DNA from: JACPAP01 sp035287045
Lineage (GTDB): Bacteria; Gemmatimonadota; Gemmatimonadetes; Gemmatimonadales; GWC2-71-9
Length of the DNA: 64,000 nucleotides
Direction: 5' to 3'
Assembly (NCBI GenBank): GCA_035287045.1
Contig: DATECF010000256.1
Span: 49,132 to 113,131 of the forward strand
Numbering within the stretch: the first letter of the stretch is position 1; each line of letters opens with the position of its first letter. Shown here one piece after another: positions 44,741 to 52,274 of this stretch. Both the position numbers and the translations under genes were made by a program. The notes under the pieces are model-generated. The model was not told the DNA's origin. It did not search any database and saw only the letters and a program-made list of their open reading frames with translations.

Positions 44741-46831
44741 CTATTGCAGCGCTTTGGCCGGGGTCGTTCCGGTCCCGATCCAGTGCGCGAACCAGGTGCG
44801 AATCCGCTCCAGCCGGTCCACCAGCAGCCACGGCGGCCCGGTGCGCGAGAGCCCGTGCGAGCTTCTGGGATAGCGCACGAATTCCACCGGCACGCCGCGC
44901 TTCTTGAGCGCCATGAACAGCTGCTCCGCGTCCGTGATGGGCACCCGGTAGTCTTCCTCGCTGTGCACGATCAGGAGCGGAGTCTTCATGTTCGTGACGT
45001 AGGTGAACGGCGACAGCGCCCGGTACAGCGAGTCCTGCTCCCAGGGGAAGCCGCCGAACTCGTACTCCGTGAGCCCCTGCGCCTCCGACGAGCCGTACCA
45101 CGAGAACCAGTTGGCGATGGAGCGATCGGTCTGGGCCACGGCAAAGCGATTAGTGTGGCCGATGATCCAGTTGGTCATGAAGCCGCCGTACGATCCGCCC
45201 AGCACCGCCATCCGGGTGGTGTCCACCTGCCCGGTGCGGCGGATCACCTCGTCCACCGCCTTCATCAGGTCCTGGTAATCCTCCATGCCCCAGCGCATGC
45301 GCGTGGCGTAGGTGAACTCGTGCCCGTAGCCGGTGGACCCGCGGGGATTGGTGAACAGCGTCCAGTACCCCTGGCCCGCCAGCATCTGGAATTCGTGGAA
45401 ATAGACATTGCCGTACTGGCCGTGCGGGCCGCCGTGGATATAGAGAACCAGCGGGTATTGCTTCCCCGCTTCATAGCCGTAAGGCTTGTGCAACCAGCCC
45501 TGGATCTTCAAGCCGCCCACGCTCTCGTACCACAGCGTGTCCGCCGGGATCGCGGTCACCTCGGCCAGGTACGGGTCGCTGAAGCCGGTGAGCCGCTTCT
45601 CACCGCTGCCGTTGCTCTGGGCCACGAACAACTCGCTGGGGTGGGTGATGTCGGTGGCCGTGTACGCCATCATCCGGCCGTCCGCGCTCATCGAGAAGCC
45701 GCCCAGCTGCCGCGGGCCCTGCGTCACCTGCGCCACCGCCCCGCCGCGGGCCGGCACCCGGAACCAGTGCACGTTGCCGTGCATCTCGGCCTGAAAGGCG
45801 ATGCTGGCGCCGTCGGGAGACCACCGGGGCGCGCCCGGGTCCAGATCCCAGTTCGGCGTCAGGTTCCGCTGCTCGCCCCCGCCGGCGGGGATGAGACAGA
45901 CATCGTCCGGCTGTCCTCGGCCGGTCGAGCAATTGAACGCGATCGTGCGGCCATCCGGCGAAAACGCCGGGCTGTTGTGGTACCCGGGCGTCGTCGTGAG
46001 CCGGCGCAGCGTCCCGGTCGCCACCTCCACCAGGTAGATGTCCGGGTGCTGGTCGAGCCGTCGCTCGTCGCCGTCGGTCGAGTCCTGCACCAACGCGATC
46101 AACCGCCCATCCGGCGACCAGGTGATGCTCCGCTGCGAGAGCCGGCCGTGGGTGAGCTGCCGGGGCTCCCCACCGCCCGCGGGCACCACGTAGAGGTGTT
46201 GCCGCGGCTCGCTGGCGACGTCGCGCAGGAAGCCGCGTCCGTCGGCCATATAAGGAATGTGGGTGATCACCCGGCCGTCGAACCGCTGGGGATCGGGACC
46301 CCGAGAGATGGCATCCGGCGCCATCCACCCACGGCGCGGGTTCCGCCGCACGCTGTCCGGCACCTCGCCCTCCCAGGTGTACGCGATCCACTTCCCGTCT
46401 TTGGACCACTCCGGCATGCCGTGCACGCCGCGCATGCGGAACGCTTCACCACCCATCGCCCCGGTGCGGAGGAACCACACGCCGGCCTCGTCCTCCACGC
46501 CGGCGCTGTCCCGCCGGCTGCTGAACGCCAGGAGCGAGCCATCGGGCGACCAAACGGGGCTCGATCCCTCCGTCGAGAGGCTGGTGAACCGGTAGGGCGG
46601 CGCCGAGCCGTCGGTGGGCGCGAACCAGACCTCGCGGTGGCGGCGATCCTTGTCCTCCACCACCGTGGTCACGGTGAATGCGACCGCCGCTCCGGAAGGC
46701 GACATGGCGGGCTCGGACACCGAGATCAGGCGGTAGTAGTCGGCGGAGGAAATGGGGCGTTGTTGGGCCGCGAGGGGTGCGGCCGCCAGGGCCGCGTACA
46801 GGCCGGCGCGGGCGATGGTCCAAGTCGCCAT
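44741..46831 (-). CDS. Exported S9 family peptidase (acylaminoacyl peptidase/DPP5 type)
   Basis: A 696-residue exported serine peptidase. The signal peptide ends P-L-A-A-Q. A seven-blade-like propeller (W-S-P-D-G, F-S-P-D-G-R and similar repeats) occupies about 40-430. The catalytic domain has S547 in G-G-S-Y-G-G-F-M and H659 in S-S-H-G-L, with E-E-D-Y-R-V-P providing the acid region near 625. It probably works on short peptides, and so complements the DPP IV-like enzyme two genes downstream. Confidence 0.9.
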   Translation of the reverse strand: MATWTIARAGLYAALAAAPLAAQQRPISSADYYRLISVSEPAMSPSGAAVAFTVTTVVEDKDRRHREVWFAPTDGSAPPYRFTSLSTEGSSPVWSPDGSLLAFSSRRDSAGVEDEAGVWFLRTGAMGGEAFRMRGVHGMPEWSKDGKWIAYTWEGEVPDSVRRNPRRGWMAPDAISRGPDPQRFDGRVITHIPYMADGRGFLRDVASEPRQHLYVVPAGGGEPRQLTHGRLSQRSITWSPDGRLIALVQDSTDGDERRLDQHPDIYLVEVATGTLRRLTTTPGYHNSPAFSPDGRTIAFNCSTGRGQPDDVCLIPAGGGEQRNLTPNWDLDPGAPRWSPDGASIAFQAEMHGNVHWFRVPARGGAVAQVTQGPRQLGGFSMSADGRMMAYTATDITHPSELFVAQSNGSGEKRLTGFSDPYLAEVTAIPADTLWYESVGGLKIQGWLHKPYGYEAGKQYPLVLYIHGGPHGQYGNVYFHEFQMLAGQGYWTLFTNPRGSTGYGHEFTYATRMRWGMEDYQDLMKAVDEVIRRTGQVDTTRMAVLGGSYGGFMTNWIIGHTNRFAVAQTDRSIANWFSWYGSSEAQGLTEYEFGGFPWEQDSLYRALSPFTYVTNMKTPLLIVHSEEDYRVPITDAEQLFMALKKRGVPVEFVRYPRSSHGLSRTGPPWLLVDRLERIRTWFAHWIGTGTTPAKALQ

Positions 46832-46859
46832 GACGGGTCTCCAGGTGGAAGGGAGACGA

Positions 46860-46887
46860 AGGCGGCCGGAATCGGACCCGGCCGCCT
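46860..46887 (-). terminator. Hairpin between LamG and S9 peptidase genes
   Basis: AGGCGGCCGG-N8-CCGGCCGCCT is a perfect 10-bp stem. On the minus strand it follows the LamG gene by about 70 bases and a pyrimidine-rich stretch comes after it, so it may end that transcript. Confidence 0.5.
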
Positions 46888-46957
46888 GGGGATCTGAGGC
46901 TGGTACGTTAGGGGCCCCGCCCTGGAGTGGCTAGGGCCACGGTCGTCGCCCTCCTCG

Positions 46958-48190
46958 TTAGTGCATCCCACCCCGCTCCGGGGAGGCGACGTTCGCGCTC
47001 CCCTCATCGTCTCCGATTCGGAGCGTGACGACCAGCGGATTCGCCGCGTTGACCACGCCCAGGTCCACCTCACTGACGCGCACCCGGAAGATCCCGTTGT
47101 CGCGAATGACGACCTGCTTGATCCCCGGAGCCGTGGTCTGGAACTGGAACCCGTCATTCTCGTCGGTGCGGACGAAGGCGCTCCCCGGCATCGTCCACGT
47201 CAGTCCGCCGAGCGTGACGGCGACCTGCTCACCAGGCAGGGCGATCCCGTCGCTCGACGGGCCGAGCGCGAACTGGCCCCAGAGGTCGATCTGATCCCGG
47301 GTCGCGCCCCGGCTTTGCCCGATGCGCGCGCGGGTGATCTGGAGACTCGCGAACGCGACGACCGTGCACTTCCCGGCGCTGCCGGCGCCATAGATATCGG
47401 CGATCTCGTCATCCGACAATGCGCGGCCGTAGATGGCGACCTCGTCCAGCAGGCCCACGAACGGGTCAGCCCGGGAAGACGTCGCGGCGCCGATGGTCAG
47501 CGGCGCGTCGTTCAAGGTCCGGACCAGGCTGCCGGGGAGCGTCATGGACTTGATGATTTCTCCATCCACGTACATCCGCACCTCGACCCCGCCCGTCGTC
47601 TGCCGGTAGGTCCCGGCGAAGTGATGGAACGAGCTGGCGGACGGCGGGGGGAGCATGCGGATGGTCTCGAACCGCGACCGCACCTGCTGCCAGTCGTCGC
47701 CGCCCACCACGTTGGGGTCGTTGTAGTACAGGCCGAGTCCCAAAAACGTCTGATGCAGGGTCACGCCGTAGTTGGTGACCAGGTTTGCCGCGCGTTTCGC
47801 GACCATGCCGCGGTTCGTCGGCGCGGTGGTGTAGTTGAACCAGAGCTCCAGGGTGAATGCGTCAACCAGGTCCAGCGTTTCGTGGTCCGGCACCAACACG
47901 AAGCCGTCACCGTTCAACTGAAACGCCTGCCCCACCACCCCGGGGGCGAAACCGACGTTGCCCTGGAGGGTTCCGGGGTTGGTCTGCGTGTAGTCCAGAG
48001 CATCCCCGTCCCCACGCCACCAGCTTACCAGACCATCGGGCATGCGAGCGCAGGCCGCTGCCGCACCGGGCCCGCGCACCCGCCAGACCGGGGAGGGCGG
48101 GACCGGGTGATGCAAGAGCCCGCGGTCCATGGGGACCGTGAAAGGTGTCAGGGCAATGCCAACCGCCCACAGCGCCGGACGGGTCAACAC
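46958..48190 (-). CDS. LamG/concanavalin-like exported protein
   Basis: A 410-residue exported protein starting with GTG at 48190, preceded by AGGAGG with a 6-base gap. After the signal region, P-D-G-L-V-S-W-W-R-G-D-G-D-A-L-D (near 52) opens a LamG-type jelly-roll that ends L-L-D-E-V-A-I-Y-G-R-A-L-S-D-D-E-I (near 250-265), the form seen in many environmental bacteria. A second beta-rich domain (275-405) has no clear family. Such proteins bind sugars or polymers. A CRP-like site lies upstream. Confidence 0.8.
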   Translation of the reverse strand: MLTRPALWAVGIALTPFTVPMDRGLLHHPVPPSPVWRVRGPGAAAACARMPDGLVSWWRGDGDALDYTQTNPGTLQGNVGFAPGVVGQAFQLNGDGFVLVPDHETLDLVDAFTLELWFNYTTAPTNRGMVAKRAANLVTNYGVTLHQTFLGLGLYYNDPNVVGGDDWQQVRSRFETIRMLPPPSASSFHHFAGTYRQTTGGVEVRMYVDGEIIKSMTLPGSLVRTLNDAPLTIGAATSSRADPFVGLLDEVAIYGRALSDDEIADIYGAGSAGKCTVVAFASLQITRARIGQSRGATRDQIDLWGQFALGPSSDGIALPGEQVAVTLGGLTWTMPGSAFVRTDENDGFQFQTTAPGIKQVVIRDNGIFRVRVSEVDLGVVNAANPLVVTLRIGDDEGSANVASPERGGMH

Positions 48191-48254
48191 AAGCCACCTC
48201 CTGTTGGGTGTATGAGCGCAACGAACAGGCTCGCCAGATAGAGGGTCTGGGCGG

Positions 48255-48270
48255 TATGACGTAGATCACA
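48255..48270 (-). promoter_or_regulatory. CRP/FNR-family-like site upstream of the LamG gene
   Basis: On the minus strand the bases read TGTGA-TCTACG-TCATA, one base from the CRP consensus TGTGA-N6-TCACA, 65 bases before the GTG start. The window holds no CRP gene. This 16-base match in one place is suggestive only. Confidence 0.35.
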
Positions 48271-48341
48271 CTCGCCGGCCGTCGGTGTAACCGGCTATGG
48301 TGGTTCGACTTACGGCCTCTGGGCCGGGCCGGTTGCGCTAA

Positions 48342-48674
48342 CTATCGGCGCCGTCGCTTCTTGCGAGCGGGCGCCGCCTCGGGCGCGAACTGGACATTGA
48401 TCGCCGCCAGGTGCTGCTCGAACCACGCCGTCAGCCGGCCCAGGAATTTCTCAGAGAGGTAAAAGACGTCTCGGGGCGCCTTGGGATGGAGGTGGGCCAC
48501 CAGGACGCCGTCGGCGCCGCGAACGTCGATGTATCCCTTGGAGTTCAGGTGGCGCAGGCGGGTCCTGGCCTTGTTCCCCCAGTACCAGGTGGTTGCTTCG
48601 TGGAGCACTTTGGCTCGCAAGAGCCGGTAGATGTCGACCTTCGCGTCCCGGGGCACGACCTGCATGACGATCAT
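48342..48674 (-). CDS. Hypothetical small basic protein
   Basis: A 110-residue protein not recognised. ATG at 48674 follows GGGAGG with a 5-base gap. It contains Y-W-G-N-K-A-R-T-R-L-R-H-L-N-S-K-G-Y-I, which resembles a winged or wHTH-like helix and strand, and ends in a basic tail R-K-K-R-R-R-R. Nucleic acid binding is possible but not shown. It follows the DinB-like gene by 73 bases. Confidence 0.55.
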   Translation of the reverse strand: MIVMQVVPRDAKVDIYRLLRAKVLHEATTWYWGNKARTRLRHLNSKGYIDVRGADGVLVAHLHPKAPRDVFYLSEKFLGRLTAWFEQHLAAINVQFAPEAAPARKKRRRR

Positions 48675-48747
48675 GTGACCCTCCCACCTGCATAAGGTTG
48701 GGGGTGGCGCCGGGCACCGCGTCAGCCACGCGGCGCCCGGCACGAGG

Positions 48748-49284
48748 CTACATCCCGCCCTGGCTCGACGGCGGGACCACGCCCTTCGTGCGCAAGTACG
48801 TCACCAGGTTCCCGTAGTGCTCGCTGTCGTGCGCGACGTTGAAGATGAGCACCCACAAGCGGCTGCCCTTGCTCCCGAAGAAGGTGACCTCCTCCATGGC
48901 TTTCATCTCCTCCATGCGATAGGCCGGGTCGCAGTATGCGAAGGAGTCCTTGAGGGCCTGCACCATTGCCGCTTTGCTGGTGGTCTTCTCGAAGTCGGCC
49001 TTGTTGGGATTCTCCTCTCCCTTGGCCGCAGCGCAGAAGAGGTAGTTCTCGTTGGCGACGTGGCCCAGAATCTCCCCGTAGGATCTGACCTCGGGGACCG
49101 GCTTGAAGCCGTAATGCTCCTCCGGCATCAGCTCGGCGGCACGCTCGTAAAGATCCTTGAGCCGGTCGTACGGCCGTTGTACCGCGGCGATGCCGCTCAT
49201 CGAGCCGTGGCCGTGGGCCGGTTGCTGGGCCACGGCGGCGCACGGCAGGGCGGCGGTCAACCAGATCAACGCACGGGTGTTCAT
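48748..49284 (-). CDS. DinB-family protein with signal peptide
   Basis: A 178-residue protein. A signal peptide (to A-V-A-Q-Q) is followed by a four-helix DinB/YfiT-type bundle. H in L-G-H-V-A-N-E and two histidines in A-H-D-S-E-H-Y-G form the metal-binding triad. DinB proteins are usually cytosolic thiol-S-transferases or unknown enzymes, so export is noteworthy. No partner gene gives a hint of substrate. Confidence 0.8.
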   Translation of the reverse strand: MNTRALIWLTAALPCAAVAQQPAHGHGSMSGIAAVQRPYDRLKDLYERAAELMPEEHYGFKPVPEVRSYGEILGHVANENYLFCAAAKGEENPNKADFEKTTSKAAMVQALKDSFAYCDPAYRMEEMKAMEEVTFFGSKGSRLWVLIFNVAHDSEHYGNLVTYLRTKGVVPPSSQGGM

Positions 49285-49401
49285 GCGGTCACCTTGGAAG
49301 GGGTTGGGAACAGCATGCCCAGGGAGCGGCCCTGAATCAAGTGGGGGACGCCGTTCGGGGCCCGACCAGCGCCTCGAACCCCGCGGTGTAGATTAGCCCC
49401 G

Positions 49402-50580
49402 ATGCGCCTGACCTTCCGCCACCGCCTGTTCCTGGGGCTCATCGCCCTGGGGACGGTGCCGCTCGCGGCGGCCCTCGTGGCCCTGGCGCTGTACGTGCGC
49501 TCCACCGCCACGCTGGCCGGCCCTCGGGCGGCGGTGGACAGTATCGCCGTGAGCGGGCGCGCCGTCATCGAGGCGCTGGACGCCACCGCCCTCGACGACT
49601 CGGCCCGCGCGTTGGTGCGCCGGCACGAAGGGCAGATGGCGGTCGCCGCCAGGCTCACCCGCCGGGCGGAAACCCTGTCCCGTGTCGCGGCGCCCGCGCT
49701 GGCGGCGGTGGCGCTGTTCGCGGCCGCCGTGCTGGTGGGCCTGTCCGTGATCTTCGTCCGGAGCTGGGCCGCGCAGGTCTCGGCGCCAGTGGAGGAACTG
49801 GTGGACTGGACTCGCCGCATCCAGCGCGGCGAGTCCCTGCCGCCAGAGAGGAGCCGGCGCGTCGCCCCGGAGCTCGTGACGCTGCGGGACGCCCTCCGGG
49901 AGCTGGCCGCCGCCCTGGAGGGGGCGCGCCGGCAGGAGATCGAACGGGAGCGCCTCCAGGCGTTCCGGGAAACCGCCAGGCGCGTGGCGCACGAAATGCG
50001 CGGCCCGCTCACGGCCGCCCAGCTGGCCCTCGGCCGCCTGGTCGAGAATGCCGACCCAAACTCGCAGGCGGCTCACCGCGTACTGGCGGAGGAGACCGAG
50101 CGCCTGAAACGCATGGCCGACGAATTCTCCGCGTTCGGCCGCCTCCCGGAAGGTCCGGAGAGCGACATTGACATGACCGAGCTGTTCGAGAGCGTGCTGA
50201 CCGCCACCGTGCCGGCCGAGTGCCCCGTGGGCCGCAGCCTCGAGCCGGGCCTGGTGATTCGCGGGCGCTACGAAGCCCTGCGCCGCGCGGTCCAGAACGT
50301 GGTGCGGAACGCGGTGCAGGCGACGGACGGCCGCGGCATCGCCGTGAGCGCTTCGCGGGACGGCGCCCGCGTGATCTGCGTGGTGCGCGACCATGGAGCC
50401 GGCATTCCGGTGGAGCTGCGCCGCCGGCTGTTCCAGCCGTACGCCACCACCAAACCTCAAGGCACCGGACTCGGGCTCGCGATCGCCCATCAGGCGGTGG
50501 CCGCCCACGGCGGCACGCTCACCACGGAAGACACGGCGGGGGGCGGCGCCACGTTCGTGTTTTCTTTCCCCGCGGCGTGA
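49402..50580 (+). CDS. Sensor histidine kinase, NtrY-like
   Basis: A 392-residue kinase. Two membrane helices (about 8-31 and 98-119) border a short periplasmic loop, then HAMP (120-173), the H box R-V-A-H-E-M-R-G-P-L with H197, N box N-V-V-R-N-A-V-Q-A, and G boxes D-H-G-A-G-I and G-T-G-L-G-L-A. It would phosphorylate the regulator encoded next, whose GTG overlaps its stop. It is shorter than NtrY of Proteobacteria and lacks a PAS domain. Confidence 0.87.
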   Translation: MRLTFRHRLFLGLIALGTVPLAAALVALALYVRSTATLAGPRAAVDSIAVSGRAVIEALDATALDDSARALVRRHEGQMAVAARLTRRAETLSRVAAPALAAVALFAAAVLVGLSVIFVRSWAAQVSAPVEELVDWTRRIQRGESLPPERSRRVAPELVTLRDALRELAAALEGARRQEIERERLQAFRETARRVAHEMRGPLTAAQLALGRLVENADPNSQAAHRVLAEETERLKRMADEFSAFGRLPEGPESDIDMTELFESVLTATVPAECPVGRSLEPGLVIRGRYEALRRAVQNVVRNAVQATDGRGIAVSASRDGARVICVVRDHGAGIPVELRRRLFQPYATTKPQGTGLGLAIAHQAVAAHGGTLTTEDTAGGGATFVFSFPAA

Positions 50581-51956
50581 GCCCCCGCATCCTCGTCGTG
50601 GACGACGAGGCCAACCTCCGGCGGATGCTCCAGGCGCTGCTGGAAGACGCCGGCCACGAAGTGCGCGCCGCGGCCAGCGGCGCCGAAGCGCTCGCCGCGG
50701 TGCCCGCCTTCAGCCCGGAGGCGGTGCTCCTCGACCTGGTGCTCGGCGACGGGCCCGACGGCCTCGCCGTGTTGGAGCAGCTCAAGGCGGGCGATCCCGA
50801 CCTGGTGGTCATCATGATGAGCGGCAAGGCCACTCTGGCCGACGCGGTGCGCGCCACCCGGCTCGGCGCCTTCCAGTTCCTGGAGAAGCCGCTCTCACCC
50901 GAGAGCGTGCTCACCACCACGCGCGCCGGCCTGGACCTGGCGGCGGCACGAGCCGACGCCAGGGCGCTTCGCGCCGCCCTGACGCACGACGACGAGATGG
51001 TGGGCGACAGCCCCGCCATGGCCGCGGTGCGGCGACTCATCCGCCAGGTAGCTCCCACCACAAGCCGGGTACTGATCACCGGGGAGTCGGGCACGGGGAA
51101 GGAGCTGGTGGCGCGCGGCGTCCACGCGCAGAGCCCGCGCGCGCTCAAGCCGCTGGTGAGCCTCAATTGCGCCGCCGTCCCCCGTGAGCTGTTGGAAAGC
51201 GAGCTGTTCGGCCACGAAAAGGGAGCCTTTACCGGCGCGGTCCAACGGCGCGTCGGGAAGTTCGAGCTGGCACACGGAGGGACGCTGTTTCTCGATGAAG
51301 TGGCTGAGCTGGAGCCCGCCGCGCAGGCGAAGCTGCTGCGGGTGCTGGAGACCGGGGCGGTGGACCGGGTGGGCGGCACCGCCGCGCGGATGGTGGACGT
51401 GCGGGTGGTCGCGGCAACCAACAAGAACCTCGAGCGGGAGGTTCAGGCCGGCCGGTTCCGTGCCGATCTGTTCTTCCGGCTGAACGTGTTCCCCGTCAAC
51501 GTGCCGCCCCTGCGTGAACGGCTCGAGGACCTACCTATGCTGGTCGAGCATCTCGGGCGCCGAGCGGCGGCCCGCTGCAACCGGCCATCGCGCCGCGTGG
51601 GTGACGCGGCGCTCGACCGGCTGCGGGCGCACACCTGGCCCGGCAACATACGGGAGTTGGCCAATCTGATTGAACGGCTCACCATCCTGGGTGAAGGCCC
51701 GGTGAGCGTCGCCGAGGTCGAGCCGATGCTCGCGGCCCCGCTGAGCGCGCCTACCACACCGCGCGCCGGTTCCGCGACGCCGTCACTGAGCGACGCGCTG
51801 GAGCACTACGAGCGGCGGCTGATCCGCGAGGCGCTGGATGCCGCCGGCGGGAATCTCGCAGAGGTCGCACGACGCCTGAGCACCGACCGCGCCAACCTCA
51901 ACCGCCGTATGCGTCGCCTGGGCATGAGTCGAAACGACCCGAACGAGTCCGAGTGA
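50577..51956 (+). CDS. Sigma54-dependent response regulator, NtrC/NtrX type
   Basis: A 459-residue regulator starting with GTG at 50577, joined to the kinase by GTGA. The receiver holds D-D (9-10), D53 and K104. The AAA+ domain has Walker A G-E-S-G-T-G-K-E, G-A-F-T-G-A (216-221) for contact with sigma54, and N-P-x-type C-terminal sensor regions. A Fis-type HTH is at about 415-455. It is therefore an activator of sigma54 promoters. One sigma54-like promoter is seen at 56236. Confidence 0.9.
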   Translation: MSPRILVVDDEANLRRMLQALLEDAGHEVRAAASGAEALAAVPAFSPEAVLLDLVLGDGPDGLAVLEQLKAGDPDLVVIMMSGKATLADAVRATRLGAFQFLEKPLSPESVLTTTRAGLDLAAARADARALRAALTHDDEMVGDSPAMAAVRRLIRQVAPTTSRVLITGESGTGKELVARGVHAQSPRALKPLVSLNCAAVPRELLESELFGHEKGAFTGAVQRRVGKFELAHGGTLFLDEVAELEPAAQAKLLRVLETGAVDRVGGTAARMVDVRVVAATNKNLEREVQAGRFRADLFFRLNVFPVNVPPLRERLEDLPMLVEHLGRRAAARCNRPSRRVGDAALDRLRAHTWPGNIRELANLIERLTILGEGPVSVAEVEPMLAAPLSAPTTPRAGSATPSLSDALEHYERRLIREALDAAGGNLAEVARRLSTDRANLNRRMRRLGMSRNDPNESE

Positions 51957-52064
51957 CACGGAACGCGGCGTTGTCCGTTTTCGGTGGTCCGTTGTCCAGG
52001 AAGCACTTACGAGCCGACACGCCGCCGGTACGCTCCGTGCATATGCACCATGCCGGAGGTAGCG

Positions 52065-52274
52065 ATGGCCAAGATCTTCGTGTTTTTCTGGTGCGTAGCC
52101 GGACTGCTGACGCTGGATGTGGTGCTGCGAACATCGGCGTCGCGTCCGCCCCGCCCGCCCCGGTCCGCGGTGACCGCCGACTCCCTGCCCGTGCTCACCC
52201 AGATCCGCACCCGCTGCGAGCTGCCGGCCGGAACGGTCGTGTTCGTGGTGCGCGACCGGGAGCCCTCGCCATGA
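52065..52274 (+). CDS. Hypothetical small membrane protein
   Basis: A 69-residue protein with one N-terminal membrane helix (residues 3-19) and a short proline-rich part. ATG at 52065 follows GGAGGT with a 4-base gap, and its stop overlaps the next ATG (ATGA), so it is a real gene translated with the outer membrane protein. The family is not known. The 100 bases before it hold a copy of a GTTGTCC direct repeat (51970-51997). Confidence 0.65.
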   Translation: MAKIFVFFWCVAGLLTLDVVLRTSASRPPRPPRSAVTADSLPVLTQIRTRCELPAGTVVFVVRDREPSP

